A stretch of 64,000 bases of DNA from Gammaproteobacteria bacterium. Lineage in GTDB: Bacteria > Pseudomonadota > Gammaproteobacteria > Arenicellales > Poriferihabitantaceae. Positions 1-9,368 of the stretch are shown one piece after another. Under the pieces are notes generated by a model that searched no databases, was not told the DNA's origin, and worked only from the letters and a program-made list of their open reading frames with translations. The stretch spans positions 1 through 64,000 of the forward strand of contig VYFG01000147.1 of NCBI GenBank assembly GCA_009842505.1. The letters are read 5' to 3'. A program made the position numbers and the translations under genes. Numbering within the stretch: position 1 is the first letter of the stretch; every line of letters starts with the position of its first letter.

Positions 1-96
1 TTAGCCTCCGGTCAGGCAGGAACCTGCTTGGCCGGGGAATTTTGCAAGTACCTCAGAAGTGATACTTGGTGGTACCAGCCAGTGCCAGACGTGGAA
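1..96. other. intergenic tail downstream of guaA
   Basis: This is the left edge, after the guaA stop. No start codon and no convincing gene is visible. On the minus strand an imperfect hairpin (CCGG and GCAGG arms pairing with CCTGC and CCGG, around 7-38) could help end the guaBA transcript, but it has no T-run. The minus-strand frame of guaA stays open after its TGA to a TAA at the very edge, which looks like chance. Confidence 0.4.
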
Positions 97-1656
97 TCAC
101 TCCCACTCGATGGTGGCCGGTGGCTTTTCGGAAATATCATAAGTCACCCGGCTGATACCCCGCACCTCGTTGATGATCCGCCCAGATATGGTGGCCAGCA
201 CATCGTAGGGAAGTCTGGCCCAGTTGGCAGTCATGAAGTCCACGGTTTCCACCGCCCTCAACGCGATGACGAATTCGTACGCGCGATTGTCTCCCACCAC
301 CCCCACGGACCTGACCGGCAGAAACACTGCGAAAGCCTGGCTGACCCGATCGTAGAGTCCGTTTCTTTCCAATTCCTCCAGAAAGATGGCATCGGCCTTG
401 CGCAAGAGGTCGGCATACTCCTTTTTCACTTCACCGAGAATACGCACGCCCAGCCCGGGACCGGGGAACGGATGCCGTTGAACCATACGCTCCGGCAGAC
501 CAATATCGATGCCGATGCGTCGTACCTCGTCCTTGAACAGCTCCCGCAGCGGCTCAAGCAACCGCAGATTCATGGCGGCCGGAAGACCGCCCACGTTGTG
601 GTGCGACTTGATGACCTTGGCCTTTCCGTGTTTGCTGCCCGCGGACTCGATCACGTCAGGGTAGATGGTACCCTGGGCAAGCCAGCGGGCATCGCTGAAC
701 CGGGCGGCCTCCCGCTCGAATATCTCCACGAACAGGTTGCCGATCGCCTTGCGTTTGGCTTCCGGATCCCGCACGCCGGATAGTCTGGCGAGAAACTCGG
801 CTTCCGCATCCACCCGCTCGACATGAACGCCCAGGTGCTCCTCGAAGGTCTGCATGACCTGGTCCCCTTCGTGCATGCGCAAAAGCCCGGTGTCAACGAA
901 GATGCAGGTCAGCTGGTCGCCGATGGCCTCGTGCAGCAGCGCGGCCACGACGGAGGAATCCACGCCGCCGGAAAGACCGAGGATGACCTCGTCGTCCCCG
1001 ACGGCGCCGCGCACGTCGGCAACGATGGACTGGATGATGTTCGCCGGCACCCAGTCGGCGGCGCAGGCACAGATTTCATGCACGAAACGGGACAGGATAT
1101 CCCTTCCCTCCGCGGTATGGGTCACTTCCGGATGAAACTGCACGCCGTAGAACCGGCGGCGGTCGTCGGCAATGGCCGCGTAAGGGGATCCCGGACTGGT
1201 GGCCACCACCTCGAATCCCTTGGGCAGGGCGGTCACACGGTCTCCATGACTCATCCAGACATCAAGGGTGCGGCCAGCCGCTCCCAGCAGCTTGCAACTG
1301 CGCACGGTCTCCATGTCTGCATGGCCGTACTCCCGGTGATCGGCATTTTCCACGCTGCCGCCGAGTTGGGCCACCAGGGTCTGCATGCCGTAGCAGATTC
1401 CGAGAATGGGCAGCCCGCCCGTGAACAACGGTTCCGGGGCCGCCGGCGTACCCTCCTCGTAGGCCGACGCCGGTCCGCCGGAAAGTATCACCCCCTTTGG
1501 CCCGAATTCCTCGATCGCCTCATGGTCCACATCCCATGGGTAGATTTCACAATACACCCCGAGTTCACGCACGGCACGCCCGATGAGCTGGGTGTACTGG
1601 GCACCGAAATCCAGGATCAGGATTCGGTCATGGTGCGGGTCCTGGATACTGCGCAT
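97..1656 (-). CDS. guaA: GMP synthase (glutamine-hydrolysing)
   Basis: GuaA converts XMP to GMP using ATP and glutamine, the last step of guanine nucleotide synthesis. The N-terminal class I amidotransferase domain shows the nucleophile motif LGICYGMQ (Cys near residue 88) and a FHPEVTHT His/Glu motif. The middle ATP-pyrophosphatase domain has the P-loop [11 protein letters not shown], and the C-terminal dimerisation domain ends in the family-typical [10 protein letters not shown] chose the ATG at 1656 (519 aa) because homologues begin a few residues before RILILDFG; an in-frame GTG at 1692 would add 12 residues. Neither start has a good ribosome binding site. The gene lies directly downstream of guaB in the classical guaBA operon. 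Confidence 0.97.
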   Translation of the reverse strand: MRSIQDPHHDRILILDFGAQYTQLIGRAVRELGVYCEIYPWDVDHEAIEEFGPKGVILSGGPASAYEEGTPAAPEPLFTGGLPILGICYGMQTLVAQLGGSVENADHREYGHADMETVRSCKLLGAAGRTLDVWMSHGDRVTALPKGFEVVATSPGSPYAAIADDRRRFYGVQFHPEVTHTAEGRDILSRFVHEICACAADWVPANIIQSIVADVRGAVGDDEVILGLSGGVDSSVVAALLHEAIGDQLTCIFVDTGLLRMHEGDQVMQTFEEHLGVHVERVDAEAEFLARLSGVRDPEAKRKAIGNLFVEIFEREAARFSDARWLAQGTIYPDVIESAGSKHGKAKVIKSHHNVGGLPAAMNLRLLEPLRELFKDEVRRIGIDIGLPERMVQRHPFPGPGLGVRILGEVKKEYADLLRKADAIFLEELERNGLYDRVSQAFAVFLPVRSVGVVGDNRAYEFVIALRAVETVDFMTANWARLPYDVLATISGRIINEVRGISRVTYDISEKPPATIEWE

Positions 1657-1722
1657 GCTCAAAGAAGGGATATGCAGATGATGCGTGTGCACCCCACGGT
1701 GCGGGGGAATCGGGAAAACCGG

Positions 1723-3354
<1,632 letters not shown>

Positions 3355-3368
3355 CTACCTGCTATAAA

Positions 3369-3390
3369 GGGCATCGAATATCCGATGCCC
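3369..3390. promoter_or_regulatory. inverted repeat upstream of the ArsR-type regulator
   Basis: Two perfect 8-base arms, GGGCATCG and CGATGCCC, are separated by six bases. The repeat sits directly after a TATAAA-like -10 element (3363-3368) and 31 bases before the ATG at 3422, a place suited to autorepression. The half-site GATGCCC recurs as a palindrome at 4506-4519, on the other side of the regulator gene. Confidence 0.5.
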
Positions 3391-3421
3391 GAACCACAAG
3401 GGGACCTTTCCCGCACATTTC

Positions 3422-4366
3422 ATGAACCAGCTCCTCCACGCCCTGCGGGCCGCCGGCGAATCCACACGGCTCAGAATCCTCGCCGTGCTCAAGCAAAGCG
3501 AACTGACCGTGAGTGAACTGACCCGGATCCTGGACCAGAGCCAGCCCCGCGTAAGCCGGCATCTCAAGCTGCTCTGCGATTCGGGCCTGCTGGAGCGGTA
3601 CCAGGAGGGCGCATGGGTGTTTCACCGGATTTCCGACCGGGAAAACATGCAGGACATCACGCACGGACTCCTGGACCTCATCGACCTGAGCGATCCGGCC
3701 CTGGAACGGGATCAGAAAAAGCTGCAGGAGATTCGACGGGAGAAAACCAGGCTGGCCGCCCGGTACTTCAGCGAACACGCCGCGGAATGGGATTCCATCC
3801 GCTCCCGAATGGTCTCCGATGCCGCGATCGAGAGGCGACTGCTTGAGTTCGCCGACAACGCCAAGGCGGACCTGTTTCTGGACCTGGGAACCGGAACCGG
3901 ACGGATTCTGGAAATTTTCGCATCCCGGGTCCGCAAGGGAATCGGCTTTGATCTCAGCCGGGCCATGCTCAGCGTGGCCCGCAGCAATCTGGAGAATGCC
4001 GGTGTCACCAACTGCACCGTGCGTCTCAGTGACATCTGCAGCATCGATTTGCCGGATGCCTGCGCGGACATCATCACGATTCACCAGGTGCTGCACTACT
4101 GTGACGACCCGGAACAGGCGATATTTGAATCCGGCCGGCTCCTGCATCCTGCCGGCAAGCTGCTGATCGTGGACCTCCTGCCGCACGATCTCGAATTCCT
4201 GCGGGAACGGCATGCCCATCAACGGCTGGGGTTCGCGCCTGCAACCATTGCCAGGTGGTGCGAACGCCAGGGCCTGACGGTGTCCCGGCACGAGACGTTG
4301 ACCCATGATCCGCCGGATAGGCAGTCACTCACCGCGGGACTCTGGGAAATCACCAAACGGGAGTAA
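3422..4366 (+). CDS. ArsR-family regulator fused to SAM-dependent methyltransferase
   Basis: The 314-residue protein combines an ArsR-type winged helix (about residues 5-85, recognition segment QSQPRVSRHLKLLCDSGLL) with a class I methyltransferase domain. Methyltransferase motif I, FLDLGTGTGR, lies at residues 152-161. The typical ArsR metal-binding cysteine pair is not evident; the only cysteine in the DNA-binding domain is Cys52. Fusions of this kind in other bacteria are linked to the S-adenosylmethionine cycle, but no methionine-cycle gene is nearby here. Divergent guaB and downstream prc are its neighbours, and palindromes flank the gene on both sides. The domain call is secure; the ligand and target genes are not known. 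Confidence 0.88.
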   Translation: MNQLLHALRAAGESTRLRILAVLKQSELTVSELTRILDQSQPRVSRHLKLLCDSGLLERYQEGAWVFHRISDRENMQDITHGLLDLIDLSDPALERDQKKLQEIRREKTRLAARYFSEHAAEWDSIRSRMVSDAAIERRLLEFADNAKADLFLDLGTGTGRILEIFASRVRKGIGFDLSRAMLSVARSNLENAGVTNCTVRLSDICSIDLPDACADIITIHQVLHYCDDPEQAIFESGRLLHPAGKLLIVDLLPHDLEFLRERHAHQRLGFAPATIARWCERQGLTVSRHETLTHDPPDRQSLTAGLWEITKRE

Positions 4367-4397
4367 TTCCTTGATTTCCATGAAAACACGGAGGCCG

Positions 4398-4415
4398 CAG
4401 GGTATGCATACCCTG
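4398..4415. promoter_or_regulatory. 18-bp perfect palindrome upstream of prc
   Basis: CAGGGTATGCATACCCTG is a perfect palindrome with no spacer, 32 bases after the stop of the ArsR-type gene and about 150 bases before prc. A TATGAT element lies 10 bases downstream. The position suits a dimeric repressor or activator site for prc. No transcription evidence is available. Confidence 0.45.
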
Positions 4416-4505
4416 AATTAGTGTATGATCGACACGGAATCTCAGGTGGGGATGCTCCGCAGCGTCCACCCTGGTCTGTATGACATATCGACGGCACCAA
4501 CCGAA

Positions 4506-4519
4506 GATGCCCGGGCATC
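4506..4519. promoter_or_regulatory. GATGCCC palindrome upstream of prc
   Basis: GATGCCCGGGCATC is a perfect 14-base palindrome built from the same GATGCCC half-site seen upstream of the ArsR-type regulator (3369-3390), in the opposite arrangement. It is 48 bases before the prc ATG. Confidence 0.42.
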
Positions 4520-4567
4520 CGGTAACAGCGCGAGGAAATTAAATTAAGGCAATTTAATAGATTTTAC

Positions 4568-6739
4568 ATGCAATTATCTGTTTTAAATAGATATTACATA
4601 TCTTCCATCCTGGGGATTGCACTCCTTCTTGGGATCATCGGCAGTGCGCCGGTGTTCGCCGAGATCGCTTCGCTGGAAGATACCGACATTCCTGTCAGCA
4701 CCGAGAAACAGCAAAGGACGCTCAAGCTCATCAACTACCTGATCGACAAGTCGCACTACCGCTCGGTGGAGCTTGACGATGCGTTCTCGGAGAGGGTCCT
4801 TGAGTCGTATCTTGAGCAACTGGACCCCGGCAAGAGCTTTTTCCTGGATGCGGATATCGAGCAGTTTTCCCGTCTCCGGTTCCAGTTCGATGACTTCATC
4901 CGCCAGGGATCCCTGAAGCCGGCCTTCGCCATTTTCAGCATCTTCCGGACCAGGGTCGACCAACGCGTGGGATATGCACTGGAACGGCTCGGCGAACCTT
5001 TCGATTTCGGCATCCACGAGGACCACGTGCTGGACCGGGAAGATCTGCCCTGGGCGGCGGACGTCGGCGAAATGGACGAAATCTGGCGCAAGCGCATCAA
5101 GAACGACATCCTCAGCCTTCGACTGACAGGCAAGAACGAGGGCGAGATTCTGGAAACCCTTGACCGCCGCTACACCCACATCGCCCGGAGAACCCGGCAA
5201 TTCAAGTCCGATGACATTTTCCAGACGTTTACCAACGCCTATGTCAGTTCCATCGAACCCCACACGAGTTATTTCTCCCCCCGGGCCACCGAGAACTTCA
5301 AAATCAACATGCGGCTCTCCCTCGAAGGGATCGGTGCTGTCCTGCAGACGGACAACGAGTACACGCTGGTGCGGCGCGTGGTGCCGGGCGGACCTGCGGA
5401 CCTTGGCGGCGGGCTCAAGGCCGAGGACCGTATCGTGGGCGTGGGTCAGGGCGATGAGGACCTGGTGGACGTGATCGGCTGGAGACTGGATGACGTGGTC
5501 GGGCTGATCCGCGGCCCGAAGAATTCCACCGTGCGGCTGGAAGTCCTGCCCGGAGAATCCGGACTGCACGGTGAAACCGAGATCATCTCCATCGTGCGCG
5601 ATGAAATCCGACTGGAGGAACAGGCGGCAAGAAAGAAAGTTCTGGAAGTGGACAGCGAAGGTAAAAGCGCCAGGATCGGCTTGATCCAGCTGCCTTCCTT
5701 CTACGTGGATTTCGATGCCATGCACGGCGGGGACCCGGAGTACAGGAGCACTACCCGGGACGTGCGCCGCCTGCTGGAGGAGTTCCGCCGGGACGATATC
5801 GACGGCCTGGTCATCGACCTGCGCGGAAACGGTGGGGGAGCCCTTTCGGAGGCGATCGCCCTGACCGGACTGTTCATCCGCCAGGGCCCGGTGGTCCAGG
5901 TGGAAAATTCAGGCGGCAAGATCCACGTCGATCGTGACCCCGACCCCGAAATTGTCTACAAGGGTCCATTGGCGGTACTGGTGGACGGATTCAGCGCCTC
6001 CGCCTCGGAAATCTTCGCGGGAGCCATACAGGATTATCACCGCGGCATCATCATCGGCGAACCCACCTTCGGCAAGGGTACGGTGCAGAACCTGATCAAC
6101 CTGAACCGGTTTTCGAACAGCAACGATGACCTCGGGCAGCTCAAGGTCACCATTGCGCAGTTCTTCCGTGTCAACGGCGAAAGCACACAGTACCGCGGCG
6201 TCACGCCTGACCTCGTGTGGACCACTGCCGGGACCGAATTCGGCGAGCGCATCTATGACAATGCCATTCCGTGGCGACACATCCGCGAAGCCCTCTACGT
6301 CCCTTTCGGCTATTCGAACGGAAGCAGCGAGATGGTCCTCGGCATGTTGCGGGAACGGCACCTAGAGCGCATCGAGCATGATCCGGAGTTCGACTACTTC
6401 AGCGAGATTGCACGCATCAACCAGGAGCAACGCGACCTCAAGAGCGTTTCCCTGCACGAGGTGACCCGGCAGACAGATCTAAGACGCCTGGATGACCTTC
6501 GTCTTGATCTGGAGAACAAGCGAAGGAATGCGCTTGGCAAGCAGCCCTTCGAGGACGTCGACGCACTGGAACAATTCGACCTGGCCGAGCAACGCCGGCC
6601 CGAGTCGGAACGGGAGCCGGATATGTTCCTGAGAGAATCCGTCAGGATCCTCAGTGACTACATCTATTTCTCCCGCCTGTATCAGGATGCGGACAACAAC
6701 AACCTGGCCAAGCAACTGGACATACGCCTGGGTAACTGA
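4568..6739 (+). CDS. prc: carboxy-terminal processing (tail-specific) protease
   Basis: Prc is a periplasmic protease that trims or degrades proteins from nonpolar C-termini. The 723-residue product starts with a hydrophobic export signal (about residues 10-32), followed by a helical N-terminal domain, a PDZ domain (about 245-335) and an S41 protease domain. The Ser-Lys dyad is visible as Ser478 in FSASASE and Lys503 in PTFGKGT, 25 residues apart as in the E. coli enzyme. A helical C-terminal domain follows, rich in Arg and Glu. It stands alone with its own upstream region containing two palindromes. In related bacteria Prc acts on murein hydrolase regulators and, in some, on anti-sigma factors; the rpoE operon is 4.3 kb downstream. 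Confidence 0.95.
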   Translation: MQLSVLNRYYISSILGIALLLGIIGSAPVFAEIASLEDTDIPVSTEKQQRTLKLINYLIDKSHYRSVELDDAFSERVLESYLEQLDPGKSFFLDADIEQFSRLRFQFDDFIRQGSLKPAFAIFSIFRTRVDQRVGYALERLGEPFDFGIHEDHVLDREDLPWAADVGEMDEIWRKRIKNDILSLRLTGKNEGEILETLDRRYTHIARRTRQFKSDDIFQTFTNAYVSSIEPHTSYFSPRATENFKINMRLSLEGIGAVLQTDNEYTLVRRVVPGGPADLGGGLKAEDRIVGVGQGDEDLVDVIGWRLDDVVGLIRGPKNSTVRLEVLPGESGLHGETEIISIVRDEIRLEEQAARKKVLEVDSEGKSARIGLIQLPSFYVDFDAMHGGDPEYRSTTRDVRRLLEEFRRDDIDGLVIDLRGNGGGALSEAIALTGLFIRQGPVVQVENSGGKIHVDRDPDPEIVYKGPLAVLVDGFSASASEIFAGAIQDYHRGIIIGEPTFGKGTVQNLINLNRFSNSNDDLGQLKVTIAQFFRVNGESTQYRGVTPDLVWTTAGTEFGERIYDNAIPWRHIREALYVPFGYSNGSSEMVLGMLRERHLERIEHDPEFDYFSEIARINQEQRDLKSVSLHEVTRQTDLRRLDDLRLDLENKRRNALGKQPFEDVDALEQFDLAEQRRPESEREPDMFLRESVRILSDYIYFSRLYQDADNNNLAKQLDIRLGN

Positions 6740-6868
6740 TCACCGGATTCCTCCCGCAGTTCCGAAACGCTGCCGAGGAGGACGTCACCGGGATATCACG
6801 CAGTCCTGCCTTCCGAAGCAAACTCCCACGTACGAGAACATCATCACCCTCCGTCAAGGAATGCCGGC

Positions 6869-8149
6869 GTGAAATTCACCAATTTCGCCAAACAGTTCGA
6901 TCCGGACAGCGGAATCCTACAGCTCATGAGCGACCTGGGAGGAGTCGACCCGCACAAGGGCCCAATCTCCATGCTGGGAGGCGGCAACCCCGCGATGATC
7001 CCGGGGATGGAGCGTGCCTACCGCAGGGAAATGAACCTGCTGCTGGAGAACGGAAGGTCCTTCGAGTCGATGCTGGGCGCCTACGATGCCCCAGTGGGAA
7101 ACCTTGCATTCATCGAAGCCCTGTCGGGACTGCTCTCGGAACAGTATGGATGGCCCGTGAACGCGCGCAACATCGCCGTGACCAACGGAAGCCAGTCGAG
7201 TTTCTCGGTCCTGTTCAACCTGTTCGGGGGCCAGGTCGGAGACAGCCGCTTTCAACGCATCCTGTTTCCACTGACTCCGGAATACATCGGATACAGCGAT
7301 GTCGGCCTAGGCGACCGGTCCATATTCACGTCGAATCTTCCGCAGATCGAATACCGTGGTGACAGGGGTTTCAAGTACAAGGTGGACCTTGACCGCCTCG
7401 ATCCGGGGGAGGACATCGGTGCCATCTGCCTTTCCCGGCCGACCAATCCCACCGGCAACGTGGTCACGAACCGGGAGCTGGATGTGATGAGGAAACTGGC
7501 CGCCGAACGGGGTATCCCCCTCATCCTGGACTGTGCCTATGGGCAACCGTTTCCGGATATCGTTTTCACCCCTGCCGAGCCCGTCTGGGACAGGAACATC
7601 ATTCTCTGTCTGAGCCTGTCCAAACTGGGACTTCCGGGCGTCAGGACCGGCATCGTGATCGCCGATGAACCGGTGATCGAACTGCTGACCGGCGCCAACG
7701 CCATATTCAGCCTGGCGCCGGGACGATTCGGACCCACGCTGGTGTCCGGTATCGTGAAATCCGGCGAAATCCTCAAACTGTGCCGGGAAGTGGTGAGACC
7801 CTGGTACCGCGAGCGCTCGCAGCTTGCCATCGACATCGCCAACGACCTGATGGCAGACATTCCCCTCAGGATCCATTTGTCCGAAGGCGCCATATTTCTC
7901 TGGTTCTGGTTCGAGGGACTGCCCATCAGCAGCGAAACACTCTACCGCCGGCTGAAATCCCGTGGCGTCTACGTCATTGCGGGTCACCACTTCTTCCCCG
8001 GGATCGAATGCCAGTGGCGCCACATGCACGAATGCATCCGGGTCAGCTATGCTGCGCCGGAAGAAGACCTGCGTCGCGGCCTTGCGGTGATTTCGGAAGA
8101 GGTCCGGATTGCCTACGATGACCAGAACAGTAAAATCAGTGCACAGTAG
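6869..8149 (+). CDS. avtA: valine--pyruvate transaminase
   Basis: AvtA is a PLP-dependent class I/II aminotransferase that exchanges amino groups between valine or alanine and their keto acids. The 426-residue protein carries the diagnostic SMLGGGNPAMIPGMER segment near the N-terminus, the substrate loop SRPTNPTGN and the PLP lysine Lys252 in LSLSKLGLPG. It begins with GTG at 6869, preceded by AAGGA eight bases upstream. It lies 15 bases before the 2-phosphoglycerate kinase-like gene, so the two are probably co-transcribed; a metabolic reason for the pairing is not obvious. Confidence 0.93.
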   Translation: MKFTNFAKQFDPDSGILQLMSDLGGVDPHKGPISMLGGGNPAMIPGMERAYRREMNLLLENGRSFESMLGAYDAPVGNLAFIEALSGLLSEQYGWPVNARNIAVTNGSQSSFSVLFNLFGGQVGDSRFQRILFPLTPEYIGYSDVGLGDRSIFTSNLPQIEYRGDRGFKYKVDLDRLDPGEDIGAICLSRPTNPTGNVVTNRELDVMRKLAAERGIPLILDCAYGQPFPDIVFTPAEPVWDRNIILCLSLSKLGLPGVRTGIVIADEPVIELLTGANAIFSLAPGRFGPTLVSGIVKSGEILKLCREVVRPWYRERSQLAIDIANDLMADIPLRIHLSEGAIFLWFWFEGLPISSETLYRRLKSRGVYVIAGHHFFPGIECQWRHMHECIRVSYAAPEEDLRRGLAVISEEVRIAYDDQNSKISAQ

Positions 8150-8164
8150 AATGAGCCCCCGACC

Positions 8165-9355
8165 GTGTCAAAGCTGATTGTCATCGACGAAACCGCGGAT
8201 ACCCGGATCCCGTTTCTTCGCGGCATGCTGACCAAGTCCCTGCAGCGGTCGGGACTGGAATTCGTGGACGCATACCGGCTGGCCTCCGAAATCCGCGAGG
8301 ATCTGGACGAACTCGACACCGTGACCACCGGTGACCTGCGCCAGCGGATCGCCGACGCCCTGGAGGAGGATTATCCGGACGTCGTTCTGCGTCGCTACCA
8401 GAAACAGACACCCTATACCGAACCCATCGAGGTGGTTGACGAGAGCGGCCAGGAACAGCCCTTCTCGAGGGGGACATTCTCCAAGCGGCTGATGGGTTGC
8501 GGCATGCCAATGGACCTGTACGGGACGGTGACCAGGGAAATCCACGACTATCTGATCGACCATCAGATCCGCAAGGTGACCACACGGGAACTCATCGCCC
8601 TTACCTATCGGTCCTTGCGGACCAACGCCACCCAGAGATCCGCCGACCAGTACCTGATCTGGTGCGACTTCAACCGCAAGGGCACTCCGCTCATCATCCT
8701 TATCGGCGGGGTGCCCGGTAGCGGCAAGAGCACCATCGCCACCGAGCTGGCCGGCCGGCTTTCCATTGTCAGGACACAGTCCACCGATATGCTGCGGGAA
8801 GTGATGCGTGCCCTGATCCCGAAGCGCGTCTCGCCTTCGCTGCACGAATCCTCCTTCAACGCGGGGAAGGTGCAGTACCGGTCCGCCATGAGAAAAACCA
8901 AGAATCTCGACCTGCTCATCGGGGGATACCAGACGCAAAGCGACATGGTTGCAGTGGCCTGCGAGTCCGTATTGAGCCGCGCGGTGAACGAGCGGGTTTC
9001 CCTGATCCTCGAAGGGGTCCACATGCGCCCGGGACTGTTCAAACGGTTCGACAAGACTGTCGATGCCGTGGTGGTTCCGGTAATCCTCGCGGTGCTCCAG
9101 CAAAAACGCCTCAAGGAAAACTTACGCGGCCGTGCGGGGGAGAAACGGGCGGCCAAGCGGTACCTGGATCATTTCGACGAGATCTGGCAACTCCAGACGG
9201 CCATCCTGTCCGATGCGGACGCCGCGGATATTGAAATCGTGGACGCCGTCGACATTGACGAATCGGTAACCGAAATATGCAAGATGGTGACCGACACCAT
9301 AGCCGTTCGCTACAAGGGCAAGATCAAGGCCCTGCGCAGCCAGTACGAGGTCTGA
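8165..9355 (+). CDS. 2-phosphoglycerate kinase-like protein with tandem ATP-cone domains
   Basis: The C-terminal half resembles archaeal 2-phosphoglycerate kinase, which makes 2,3-bisphosphoglycerate from 2-phosphoglycerate and ATP. A Walker A loop GVPGSGKST lies at residues 182-190, followed by a Q-S-T-D-M segment. The N-terminal half looks like two consecutive ATP-cone modules (about residues 1-82 and 88-168), each with an F-x-R/K-G-x-(L/F)-x-K-x-L pattern, so activity may be gated by ATP. The start is a GTG at 8165. It follows avtA by 15 bases and converges with ppx. No cyclic 2,3-bisphosphoglycerate synthetase is seen in the window, so the substrate in this bacterium is an inference. Confidence 0.78.
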   Translation: MSKLIVIDETADTRIPFLRGMLTKSLQRSGLEFVDAYRLASEIREDLDELDTVTTGDLRQRIADALEEDYPDVVLRRYQKQTPYTEPIEVVDESGQEQPFSRGTFSKRLMGCGMPMDLYGTVTREIHDYLIDHQIRKVTTRELIALTYRSLRTNATQRSADQYLIWCDFNRKGTPLIILIGGVPGSGKSTIATELAGRLSIVRTQSTDMLREVMRALIPKRVSPSLHESSFNAGKVQYRSAMRKTKNLDLLIGGYQTQSDMVAVACESVLSRAVNERVSLILEGVHMRPGLFKRFDKTVDAVVVPVILAVLQQKRLKENLRGRAGEKRAAKRYLDHFDEIWQLQTAILSDADAADIEIVDAVDIDESVTEICKMVTDTIAVRYKGKIKALRSQYEV

Positions 9356-9368
9356 CCCCGAAGAACGG

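Noticed and set aside
28-783. 251-codon plus-strand frame opposite guaA, and similar long frames opposite guaB, recJ, ntrB and glnA
   Set aside because: They are antisense to well-conserved genes in high-GC DNA, have no family likeness and no ribosome binding site.
4568-4700. tRNA-associated or mobile-element boundary near prc because of the AT-rich run before the ATG
   Set aside because: No repeat, integrase or tRNA is near; an AT-rich promoter/leader explains it.
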